The position numbers and the translations under genes were made by a program. Below, piece by piece: positions 14,701 to 27,700 of a DNA stretch of 64,000 nucleotides (the first letter of the stretch is position 1; every line of letters begins with the position of its first letter). The DNA comes from Eremophila alpestris peregrina (lineage: Eukaryota; Chordata; Aves; Passeriformes; Alaudidae): assembly GCA_009792885.1 (NCBI GenBank), contig WMCF01000033.1:3723344-3787343 (forward strand), in the 5' to 3' direction. The notes below the pieces were generated by a model that saw only the letters and a program-made list of their open reading frames with translations, ran no database searches and was not told the origin of the DNA.

Positions 14701-17700
14701 AGTTTGACTTTGCTCTTGGAAACAACTAGGAGTCAGAAAATTAATATTTTCATTACATCATAGAAAATAATAGAATAATTTAGTTTGTAAAAGATCTGTA
14801 AGATGGCAGAGTCCAACCATTAACACAGCACTGCCAGACCCACCATCACCAAACCATCAGTGCCACATCTACACATCTTCACATCTTGTAAATACCTCCA
14901 GGGATGGTGACTCAACCACTTCCCTGGGCAGCCTATTCCAAAGCCTGAGCATCCCTTCTGTGAAAAAACCTTTCCTGGTATCCAATCTAAAGCTCCCCTG
15001 ATGCACCTTGAGGCCGTTTCCTCTTCCCCCTATTACTTGTTATTTGGGAAAAGAGACTGATCTCCATCTCATTACAACCTCCTTTCAGGCAGTCCTAGAG
15101 AGTGATAAAGTTTCCTCTGAGCCTCTTTTCCTTCAGGCTAAACAACTCCAGCTCCCTCAGCCACTCCTCATTAGACTCATGTTCAGACCCTTCATCAGCT
15201 TTGTTGACCACAGAATCACAGAATCACTAGGTTGGAAGAGACCTTCAAGATCATAGAGTCCAACCCATGCCCTAACTCCTCAACTAAACCATGGCACCAA
15301 GTGCCATATCCAGTCTTTTTTTAAACACATCCAGGGATGGTGACTCTACCACTTCCCCAGGCCGGGCATTCCAGTACTTTATCACTCTTTCCATAAAAAA
15401 AAATTTTCCTAATATCCAACCTATATTTCCCTTGGCACAGGTTGAGACTGTGTCCTCTTGTTCTGTCAATTGCTGTCTGGAGAAAGAGACCAACCTGATT
15501 ACAGCCACCTTTCAGGAGGTTGTAGAGAGGGATTAGGTCAGCTCTGAGTCTCCTTTTCTCCAGGATAAACAACCCCAGCTCCCTCAGTCATTCCTCACAG
15601 GGTTTGTGTTCCCAGCCCCTCACCAGCCTCGTTGCCTCCTCTGGACGTGCTCAAGCGTCTCAACGTCCTTCCCAAACTGAGGGGCCAGAACTGGACACAG
15701 CACTCGAGGTGTGGCCTCACCAGTGCCCAGTACAGGGGAAGAAAAACCTCTCTGCTCCTGCTGGCCTCACTATTCCTGATCCAGGCCAGGATGCCATTGG
15801 CCTTCTTGGCCACCAGGGCACACTGCTGGCTCATGTTCAGCTGCTGTCACCAGCACCCCCAGGTCCCTTTCTGCCTGGGCACTGTCCAGCCACACCATCC
15901 CATGCCTGTAACACTGCAGGGGGTTATTGTGGCCAAAATGCAGGACTCAGTACTTGGACTTATTCAACTTCATCCTAATGGACTCTGCCCATCCATCCAA
16001 TTGTTCCAGGTCTCTCTGCAGAGCCCTCCTACCTTCCGTCAGATTGACACACACTCCCAGCTTAGTGTCATCTGCAAATTTACTAATTAATGACTCAATA
16101 CCCTCATCCATGTCATCAGGAAAAATATTGAACAGAAGTGGCCCCAGCACAGACCCCTGAGGGACAGCTGGCTGCCAGCTGGATGTAGAACCTCCACCAC
16201 CACTCTCTGGGCTCAGACATGCAGCCAGTTCCTAACCCAGCAATGAGTGCTCCTGTCCAAGCCATGGGCTGCCAGCTTTTCCAGGAGTGTGCTGGGGGAG
16301 ACAGTGTCAAAGGCCTTGTTAAAGTCCAGGTACACAACATCCACAGCCTTTCCTGCATCCACCAGGCAGGTCACCTGCTCATAAAAGGGGATCACGTTGG
16401 TCAAACACGACCTCCCCCTCCCAAACCCATGCTGGCTGGGTCTGATCCCCTGGCCATCCTGTAAGTGCTGTGTGATGGCACTCAGTATGAACTGTTCCAT
16501 AACCTTACTGGGTACTGAGATCAGGCTATCTGGCCTGTAATTACCAGGATCCTCCTTCCCACGCTTTTTGTGAATGGGTGACACATTGGCCAGCTTCCAG
16601 TCATCTGGAACCTCACCAGTGAGCCAGGACTGTTGGTAGATGACGGAGAGTGGCTTCACAAGCTCATCTGTCAGCTCCCTCATCACCCTGGTATGGATCC
16701 CATCTGAGCCCATAGATTTATCCACATCCTCCCCCCTCAGATGGAAACTAAACTTCGTTTATGAAAATGTGTCTTGAAGCATTATTTTTTGGCCTTGGTT
16801 CCCATAAAGAACCAAGATAGGAGAGGGGCCTTGTACACCCTTGGGCTTGTAGCTCTGGAATGTTTTGTCCTTCTGGCTAGGGAAAAGGTAGGGAAAAGTA
16901 CTGGGACTAGCTACTAATACCATAGTAAGGTATAAATGTATGTGTAAAGAATACAGAGACTATATTAAAATAAAAGGCAAAAATCATTTGCCATCAGTAG
17001 AGTACCAGGCATTGCTGCATTCCAGTTTGTGTACATAACACCTTCACCGGTCATCCACTTGAAAATCCCTTGCTTTTCCATGTCTGAGAGACCAATCCAA
17101 AAATACTTCTCAGAGCTCAGACCAATGAGGCTGGTCAGGTAGGCTTGCTCATATCTGAAATGACAGGATTCACACGGGATTAAGCCCATCTTCCACTCCT
17201 CAGCATCCAAACTTCACACATTTAGAATTAATAGATTCTCAATTAAATTTCCTCTTATGGGGAATATCTTGTTTAACTGGGTCCCAGCTGCTATAAGGGG
17301 TGAAGCTGTGCTGTACTGAAAAACTATTCCTTACAGAGCAGGAGTTGTCTGTTCCTTCAAAGTAAAGTGCTAGAAAAAAATTGATGTGTAAATTATTTAA
17401 GTAAGAAAAGCCATACTGTTTTTATTCTTTCTTTTTTTCTTCAGAAAAAGGATATTGTGGGGCTATTTTTGTGGGTTTTTTTTCTAGGAAGTTCTCAACT
17501 ATTTTTTAAAATCCCAGTACTATTGAATCAGATATACAATTTTTAAACTATTTTCATACCTGTCTCCTATACTTGTTAAATAACCACTGCTCCTTTCACA
17601 GGTTTTCTTTGCTTCTGAAAATGTTACAGAGGTATGTCCAACCAGGTAGCAGTAAAAACCATATCTTTCCCAACCCTGTCAAGAACACATGAAATAAAAT

Positions 17701-18686
17701 TGCAATTAAAAGCAACATATGTTGTACTTGAATTTCAATAAACACACATAAACTAACATATTTTTAATAGAACCTAACATGATCATGTATAAATTTGAAC
17801 TGCAAGGTAATAATGGAAATTCTGCTTAGCAAACATTCAGTGCAGAAAGAAGAAATTTAATGCCTATGAGTCTCACATTTTTTATAATAATGGATAAACT
17901 TTTACTGGTAAAAAAGTGAGAGAGATGCAGAAGGGAGAGTGAATTCAGAATCAGATTAATAAAATTCTTCTGTGCTTGGAACAAAAAAATAGTCTGTATT
18001 ACAGTAGAGATGCTGACTCAAGTTTCCTGTTTTCAAGGCTAAAAGAACAGTAAATAGACTAATTCATTGATTTAATACTTCAGGTCACCTAAAAAGTCTG
18101 ACTGAAGAGGTAACTTAGAAACCACTGAAGAGCAAAATCCTCAAAATTACAGCTGAATTTAAAGTCACTTTTCCCTTTTACGCCATCTCAAGATTTACTT
18201 GCTGTACCCAAGAAAGGTAACTAAACTCTGTGTTCAGTATTTGGCTGCTGCTTAACTCCATCGAGCACGAGTGTCTGTTCTGCTCCCCATATGGGCTTCT
18301 GGGAAAGGTTACTAAGTATAGAGTAGTAGTAAACAGGAAAGTAAAAAGAGGGACAAGAAGGAAAAAAGTGGTAGAATACAATAACTTGCTCAAAACAAAT
18401 TCAGTTAAGAAAATGATTTTATTGTTTTGATTTGGCTTCAGTAGTGAGATTTGTCATCATCTTGCATCATGTTGCACAGTCCAGAATTTGTTACCAGTCC
18501 CTACTATATGTTCAGTAACAATATATGGTTGCAGAACAATATAACAAATATGCAGACAACCACAGTATTGGCTTTAGCCCCTTTCACAGAAAGTTCTGAG
18601 AGGTAATAGGCCTGACATTATTATTGCTTATGTGGGAATGTAGTGAAAATTATCACCCTGAATTTGTTGCGGAATAACACTTATTA

Positions 18687-18720
<34 letters not shown>

Positions 18721-21700
18721 TAGTTTCAGTGTCAAGAGAAGCTTGTGAAATTTTGCTAATCAGATTCTTGGTTATGATTTCTTCTTACCTTCAGGCAGGC
18801 AGGATCAGTCTTTGCTGATCCAGAAACTCCTTGTACTGGGTCTCTCCTGCAGATGTAACCTAACTTCCTGTCACAGGCACTGTCTGCCCAGTATCCATCC
18901 TGGATGCAGTTTCAGAAGAGGTGAAAAACAGTGAGGGAGAACATTTTTATTTTCGAAACATTATCATTCTTTTCAAAATACTGTTTCAAATGTGAATATC
19001 TGTACTTTTTAATAGATTCCCAATATTTGAGCTTGGAGGTGAGGTTAAGTGGCACAGCCAGACTGTTAAGGTTTGCTTGGCATATAATCTACATTCACAA
19101 TCAGATATGAGCATTTATTAGTTATATGGAATTTCATTTTAAAATTAATTTAGAACAACTATATGTCTGAGTGAGTAAACATAACATTCTTTGATTCTAT
19201 GCAACTTAGCAACTATGTTAAATTGCATTAAAAATCTCCCTAGAAATATAACCAAAACTGAAATAATACAGTGCTACACTGTATGATTCATGTGGAACAA
19301 TTCACCTTTCCTGCCATAATGACACAATCTTCTTGGCCTGTGACTTCATGGGTTGGTTCTCCAGGCAACCACTTGGTGTATGTCACAGGCGTCCCATCAC
19401 TCCACTCAAAGTACATTTGAATTTTGAGGTCGTTCAGGCCAATCCAGAGCTCATCCACAGCTTCTAAGGACAGAAATTAATCTGTGTTATTACCCAAGTT
19501 GAAACAGTCCATAGGAACAAGATTTTATGGAGATGAGCTGAAACTGCAATGTTGCGATGCAAATTCATCTGTATTAAAAGACAGGGGAGTTTATTTTAAA
19601 ATGTAGTCCACATTTTCCTTTCAAGATGTTAAAAATGAGATATCAACAGGAAATGAGATTCGTCAGCTTTATCAGTAAAGTACATTACTGTATCTACAGC
19701 TACAAGGTGGGTGATGCAGAAAATCCACACAAATGCTGCAGTAATTAGAGCTGTTATTTCATTCAAGTGATTTCATGCAGTGAAAAACAAATTAAAATCA
19801 AAATGAAAAGAATTAAAATGAAAATGAAAAATCCATAATGACTCCTCTTGTGGGATTTTGGCTTTTGGGTTTCTCTAACCTATATATCTGCCTTCCCTAT
19901 AAACATTCATAAAAAAAAAAACAAGCCAGAATTATTTTATTTAAATCCTGTAAGATTTCTAATAGTGTAATTCTCTATTTGTACCAAGCACTGCCCTGTA
20001 GAAATACTCACTGTAGCCAAGCTGAGACAGGATGAAGCCATGCTCCTCAGGGTTGTGGACACTAGCCAGGTTGCCATTGCTCTCGTTGCAGGCACTTAGG
20101 GCTTCTCTCCATTCTTTGGGCTCCCTATGAACCATGAAACAGTGACCTCCGTAGGGCAACCATCCTTCTGGGCATTTAACAGGCTCTACATCCCCTCAAA
20201 AGCAATAAATATTTCAAGTTTTTAAATGGTGCAAATGGAAGTCTAAAATAACTGCAATTACATTTAAAATAATCTAATTAATGAATTTGAATGAAAAGGA
20301 AGTGGTAACAAATAAGCAGTACTTCATTCCTCACACATGTATTTTAGTCTGTATGTTGTTGCTTATGGTGCTTTTACAGAAAGCATACTGCACTTAAACA
20401 AAAGAGGAAAAGACTGGAGCCATTTGTTACTGGGCTTCACTAGTGTGAAGTATTCACTGGCCAGAGGAATATTTTGGAATTTCATAGGTAACATTTCCAT
20501 ACAATATACCCCACCCAATTAAGTTTTTTATATTTTGTAAATGAAAGCATTATTACTGTAGTTCAAGTAATTCTTTGCACACGTGGCTTTCCATGCCAAC
20601 TCTCATTAAATAAACCAGAGAGAAGTATAGTAAAGAGGTGGTCCAAAGGAAGTTGCTTTTTTTTGCCATCTTTCTAGGTTACAGGCAACCCCATCAAGAA
20701 TTTGCTCTGAGCCTACTGATGTGATTTTTCCAGGCCTTCTGTGACAAACCTCAGTGTTTCCATTAGAATGTGCTGCAGGAAAGATGTAGGATCTCTAACT
20801 GTATTTTCATGTCCATGCAGACCATGATACTTTCATGAAATGTATGGCTTAACCCAGTGCCTTTGGAATTGTGAATAATAACATAAAGTAAAAAATGCTT
20901 GTGTGGTTACTGGGGTCCAGGAACATTTTCAGTATTTAAATATATTTTGCTAAAGAAATAACAATATGCTTTGTTCTGTACCAGTCATCATAGCAGAAAA
21001 ACAAATTTCAATGCTTGCTTTTTCTTTATATTTTAAATAGACATTAACTTTAGTGACACAAATTATGCCTTTATCAAAAGGGTTTTATATTTGCTTGACA
21101 TACCCGATGGAAGAATTAAAGGATCCTTTGTGTAATTTTCCTTTTTACAGATATAGCCAAGTTTCAGCTCACATGGCTGGTTTTCCCATTTAGCATCTCT
21201 TCTGGGGTTTAGTACTGCACAGAGTTTTTCAGGCTCAGGCTCAGGGCTTCCTTCATGGGATAAAAAACAAATTATTTTTATGTCAGCAGCTAAAAGAGAA
21301 AATTACTGATAGCATTTTCATGTGTCAATTATGGGCTCACGATTTCACTCCTACAATTATTTTTCCACCAGAGATAAGGAAATGTAATTTAGAAGTACCC
21401 ATCAAAATATTTCTTTTGATGCTTGTTGCATAAATCACACTCTCTGCCACATTTGATTACAGAATAGTGGTCCTTTCTGCATGTCCCTTTGGAATTTAAA
21501 GGCACATTTGCTCCTTGCTGCAAGCAGAACCTCCTAAAATTCCCTCACAATTGCTGTCTCTCCTCTGCCTGCCTCTTCCACCAATGTCCCCAGAGGACCC
21601 CTTCACAGGACCCCTATCCCTGGGAATGGCCAGGGTTCTCTTCTCAGAGAGGCCCACAGTGTGATGAATTACTTTTCTTCCCCTTCCCCCACAAAAGAGA

Positions 21701-24700
21701 CAACTTAATTCTGCAGTGATCTGGAAGTGTGTAGATTAACTCAGGATCATAGCAATTCCGTGGGGATACAGGAGCTCTGGGGGTGTGGGCTCAGTGACCT
21801 GAGAGCCAACCTCCCAGCCCTGCAAAGCCTCAACAGAGGGTAGTAAATCTTCCACCAGGCTCAGCAGCTCTGGGCTTTCCCTTCATCTTCTGTGCCAGGT
21901 AAAAACAGGTGGCACCTCTGAGATTTGGGAAGGCCGAAAGTTGGACTATACCTGCATCTATTCAGAATTTGCCACAATCAACTGTTGCTATGGCAATAAT
22001 TAAGTGACTTTCAAAAGTAAACTGTCAATGCCATGAACTCTTGAAGGAGAGAAGAGTAAAAAAGCATAAGAAGTGAAGAGGAAGGCTTTGCAAGAGCAAT
22101 GCTCACTGGCAACAGAGTCCTCGCAGGATGCAGTGTCTGAGAACCCTGTTACAGTTGTAGACATAGGATTTCACTGGCTTGAAGCATTCCTTATGTGATA
22201 CAGCTCAGCTAGTGCTTTTTGCTTTTTCTGCCTCTGATAGGAGAGGTTATTTAGGTCTTCTGATTGCAATTCCATGAGTTATATCTAGTGAAGAAAAGCA
22301 TAATTCTCAGATTATAATTCCAAAAATTGTTTAAAAAGGTTACTACCTGGTGCCCAGTTAAAGTATCTGAAGGGAAAGCCACCACTCCACTGCCAGCCAG
22401 TGTTGAGTTTCAGACTGTTAAGCCCAATCCAGAGAGAGGATCTCTTGCTGTCAATCAAATCTAAGGAACCAAAAGAACTGAATTCTAATGAGATTTGCCA
22501 GGAAAACTTCAGCATTTCCAATGTTTAGAAAAAGATAGTAAAAGTCTGCCTGGTGATTTGTAAGTTCAGTACAGAATTTGTGTTTACTAGTAATAAACAC
22601 AGAGGTTTTTTCTGTAGATAAAGAGTAGAGAATTGAAAAAGGTTATTTTACTTATTAGTTTATCTGAACTTAATGCTATTTACAGTTATATGTAAACAAT
22701 AAGCTTTGAAAATGGGAAGATTGAATTTCTATTATTAATATTGTTACAAGTTTTCTTGCTTGTGGATAGGACCTTCGTTCTACAGTGTGCATGAATCTAT
22801 GAAGTCTGTATAAAATTTGTATCATATTTCAAAACAACTATTTCATTAGATATACATGAAGAATACTGATTTATTAACGCAAAATATAATCACAGAACAT
22901 GTCATATAATGGAATTGCTGCATAATGGCTGTCTCCCAAAATGTTTCTTCTATTAAAGTCCCCTTTCCACAACCTTTCTGGTGTTTTCTGAGTTTGAGCT
23001 AGATTTTGCTTAATTAGCTAGAAATCCTTAGATTTTTTTATTAAATAATAATAATAATGTAAATATTTTCAAATGGTGATTCCACTTTAGTAAAAGTTCC
23101 ACATATAAGAAGCTTAATTTATTGTAATTTTGTTATTTCTTATTAGTATAGATAGCTTTTTCTTACATGAGCTATTCACTGTAACATGATTAAAGCATTG
23201 AAATATTTGTAATCAGTCAAAAAAACATTTCCAAAGAGTTTTTACTGAGCCTTGCTCATTAGTTCACCTCTTAGATATATTTGTTCGTGTATCTCCGTGA
23301 TACTTAATAATTCTGCATTCTGCTGCTGACAGCTCTTTCTTGCTTGGTGCCATGTGAGAGCTGACTGGTGGTTTATCTGGTAGTAGGTTCCTGTCAAAGG
23401 ATCTGTATTCCAAAATCTGTCAATGTCTGTGTGAGAGAAAGGAGATTTAGTATCTGAATTTGTAATAAACATTTAACACAAAGTGTTACGGCAAAATTTA
23501 ACTGCAAGCTTATTTGTGAAATAACATTTTGGAGTTATTAAGCCTCAAGACCCGCAAGTTATCTTGACCTTTGTTAAGAAAGGAGGATGTGTCATTGACA
23601 TTATCAGTGATGAGCCTTTCCCCTTCAAATTTTATAATCTCTAGGAGAAAATAAATTGTAAAGAGGCTAATAAATCAAAACTGTATCTTGGTCATTGTCT
23701 ACGCTGCAAACCTGTTCAGAAGCTCATAGGCTATTCCCAAATTTATTTTTGGCTGGAACACAGAACTAAAATACAAACATTTGCAGTTATGAAACCTTTC
23801 TTATGGAATTATGACGTCACTAATCATATTCACGATGCTATAGGCTTGGGGGAGAGCAGCTGGAAAGCTGTCCAGTGGAATAGACTTCAGGGTGCTGGTT
23901 GATAACCAGCCTAACATGAACCAGTGAGTACCCAGGTGGCCAAGAAGACCAATGGCATCTTATGGCATCTTGGCCTGGATGAGCAAGAGAGTGACCAGCA
24001 GGACCAGGGCAATGATCATGCCTTGTTATAGGTCGTGTTATAGGGTCTGTGTCGGCATGTGGGACTTACTGGCAGCTGGACAGAACCCATACAAATGGTC
24101 CTCGTCGAAGTTGGGCGTTGTTGCACACCAGGACAAGCCATCTGACCTGCCAGCAGCTGTGCACTCAGCATACCACCTTCCACTCAACAGGAAGGGAAAG
24201 GCACACGGAGCTCCATTGGAATTGCCCAACAGTGTAAACAGGTCTGAGGGAGCAAAAGAGAAGTTTTTAATATAGCTATGTGCATGTATGTGTCTGTATT
24301 CTCCATAAGACTACGTGGAGAAAGCATTACAAGTGTTACCCCAGTGTATCTGGGGAACTGCTGCCACCAGTGATGTCTTTAATGGAAGTTCCCGGTACCT
24401 CTCGCAATTTACACTTTGCTTCTGCGGTACATCAACAGCTGTACCACCTAGAAACTGAGCAATTTCATGCTGTAGACAACTATTCAAGAGCTGCAGGGAT
24501 TTTTAAAATCACATATTTATATGTAATTTTCTAAAACTAGTGCTATCTTTTCATCATGTGGCTTAACTTCCACTTCATGTCATGTGACTTAATGTTGTGG
24601 GATTTTTTTGGCGTCTGAAATCTTGTAGAATAACTGAAGGTACTATGCATGGAATTATTTCCTTCCATTTATTATTGATGTATTAAACTTGGAGATTTTT

Positions 24701-27700
24701 TTCCCCTTTCATCTGATAATTCTAATTCAATCTCATCAGTGATAGTATGCAGTTAAATTAAGTGCTTAGATTTCAAAGTCACGGAAACACAGAATGGTTC
24801 AGGTTGGAAGGGATCACAGTGAGTCATCTGGTCCAACCTCCCTGCTCAAGCAGGGCCATTCCAGAGCACATGACACAGGACTGTGTGCAGACAGTTATTG
24901 AATATCTCCAGTGAGGGAGACTCCACAACATCTCTGGACAATCTGTTCCAGTGTTTGGTAAAAGAAGTTCTTCCTTTTATTGAAGCAGAACTTCCTGTGC
25001 TTTGGTTTCTGCCCATTGTGTTGCTAGGCACCACTGTAAAGAATGATTAACACTAACAATTAAAAATAACCTACATCCACATTTGCTTTAAAAGTAAAGA
25101 ACAAATAATATGCACATTTTCCACATATGCCTGAACCTAAGTAGCTCTTTTTGTCCACAAAGGAGGGACACAGGCCTGAATATGTGAACTAATCATTCTC
25201 TAGTCCACCATTGCCTCAGGGGGAACAGCTGGTATGGGGCTAAGGGGAGCAGAAATCAAAAGACCCTTTCTCTGATGGCAAACAAGTGGATTTTGATTCA
25301 ATTAACCACCAAAAATAACCTTTAAACTTTACCTTCGTGGCCTTGAGAACACAAATCATCCATGGTTCCATAGATCTTCCATTTATCCATTGCTTCTGAT
25401 GCTGTTTTCAGTGCAATATATTCTCCTTTTTTGCCAGCACTGAGAAATAAATCTTCCCCTTGGATTGCCAAGGCTGCATTTCTACATTCCCATTTCTGGA
25501 ATTCACTTTTCTTGTTGCATGGGTACAGAGAAATTTTAGCTTGATTTCTCTTGTAGGGCACTCCCAAGCATTGTGCAAATGCCACACTCATTAGTTGATG
25601 ATCAGAGACCCACCTGAATTTTTGTAAGTCACTGTTTTTCGTGCAAGCAGCTGTTGTGACTGCCTCAAAACTATAAGCAATTAAACAGAACTTAGTATCC
25701 TCATTGGATATTAAGAATATTTCCTTGTCTGTAAAACAAAACATTCAGAATAAGTGGTTAGAGTGAGCGCATGGTAAGGGGACCTTGTGAGGAGAAATAT
25801 GTGCTGTTTATTCTATGCTGATCTTTCTCATGTCAGGAGGCTGCAAATTTTTATAAGGATCACATGGTATCACATTTCATTCTGGGAAGGAAAAGTAAGT
25901 ACAGCTCAGTAAATACGTGGGAACAAAACACAGAGGAATAAAAACACATAAACTACATTAAGACAGCTTCAAAAATGTGATCCTAATAATGCAATTTTAT
26001 CTTCTTCTGAAATGCACATTTCATTCAATATTTCCAAAAGAGACCTTTACTGAAAATTTGGAAGTTGGCTGTCACTTTCATGCATTATAGAATTAGCTCC
26101 TGTAACATATGTCTCCACCAGGTCACATTTATGCTTAATACAGTCAGTGAGAAAGCCTTCTGTGACTCTTGCTCCTTCTGGACTTTACATATTCCATTAT
26201 GGCTTGGGGATTTTTTTGAAATTAAAAACCATGTAAAGGTGACTTGTCACCTTGCCTTGATCCAGTGCCCTTTCCTTGGAACATCTATCATAAGAAGTCA
26301 ACATAATTCGCCCAATAAATCACAAACATTGTCACAAGAAGAAACACTGAAGAGCATATAGATACTACAGGTGTGGGCGTGCATGCCTGTGCATTGTGAG
26401 TGCCACACAAAATAGTTAACACTCCCAAAGGGTTATAGGCAGCCTGATGTGGTCATCCATTGAGATAAGTAAGTCCTGCTGGGAAGGGCTGTCCAGAACT
26501 GCAGCTCTGCTGTGACACACAAAGCAAGTCCTCCTGAGCACACAGATGCATGCTCTTCAAAATGCCAGGTAGAATGCAGCTCTCACTGGCTCTGGGTCAT
26601 GAGGGATTGAAATTTGGACTGCAAGGAATATTCTAGAGCCTATAAAACAGGAGGAGGGCAAGGTTTTGCCCTTCAGCCCTTTGTGCCTCAAATTCACATG
26701 TGGAAATAGAGATGAGGCATCAGTGCCATATCCATCTGAGAGAATAACTCAAAAGAGGCAGTGAGATACCGCTCCAGACACTGAAGTAAATTTTTAGGAC
26801 AAGTGTAGGATGCTAGGGCAAGCCACTGTTGGGTAGTGTACAGAGGAGAAAGTCTCTGGGAAATTCTGAGAGGATATGACAGAAAAAATAGTTCTTGAAC
26901 TTTTCCAGAAGGTCCCTGTACTACTTTGACCAGCTCAGTAATAGGAGCTACACTTCTGCAAATCTAAATTTGAAGCTGACACTTAGTTTCTTCTTTTCTT
27001 GTCCATTTAGGCAAAAAGTTTTAAACATTATAAAGTCTTTTATTTCTTACTGTTCAGTAAATAAGTACTTAGTGTAGTCCCCTACAGTACCAGCTATTGT
27101 CCCTCATAGAATTTTTGAGTTTAATAATAGGAGTTCTTGCTGGAAACTGTGAGGTTTCTGCTTTTGGGTTGGGTTCCCAGCTCATGGAGCAGGTAGGAGA
27201 CCCCCTTTTTGCACTGGGTAGTGTTGTCACTGCTCACATGGAAAAAAGTGTCTGCTTTTGGAAGCTGTGATATGTATCCCACTCCACAAATCTAATGAAC
27301 TGGAAGAAAGATAAAGAAAACACATCTTTGAACATTATCATTATACTTACTTAAAAAAGGAGCTGTGATTTGTCTTTGGCCAGCTTCAGAGCCTTAAGTA
27401 TCCCTCTCATCTTTACTCTTACTGCTGTAGTGGCTATTCCACAGCTGTTCTTGACTCTCATATATTTCTAATATTCTAATATTTTTTTCTCTGGCTTCTT
27501 CTCAGCCACATTGATAGGTTTTACCTCAATCCACAAGTTCCACCTCATGCCACACAATCTCATGCTAAGGCTAGGAGATACACATGCGACACCCCATCTA
27601 ATTCCTTTATCCTTTTCATTTTTTTGTGAGTCAGACACATACATAGACAAAAAGCATGGAGCACACTGTGAAGTCCATCTACAGTAACAAAGATAACAAA

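Noticed and set aside
15604..16160. Long plus-strand open frames of up to 152 codons
   Set aside because: They are antisense to the CR1 reverse-transcriptase region and match no protein; the coding signal is on the minus strand.
23952..24275. Plus-strand open frame of 107 codons
   Set aside because: It joins a CR1 fragment with the antisense of the FNII exon, so it is a shadow of both.
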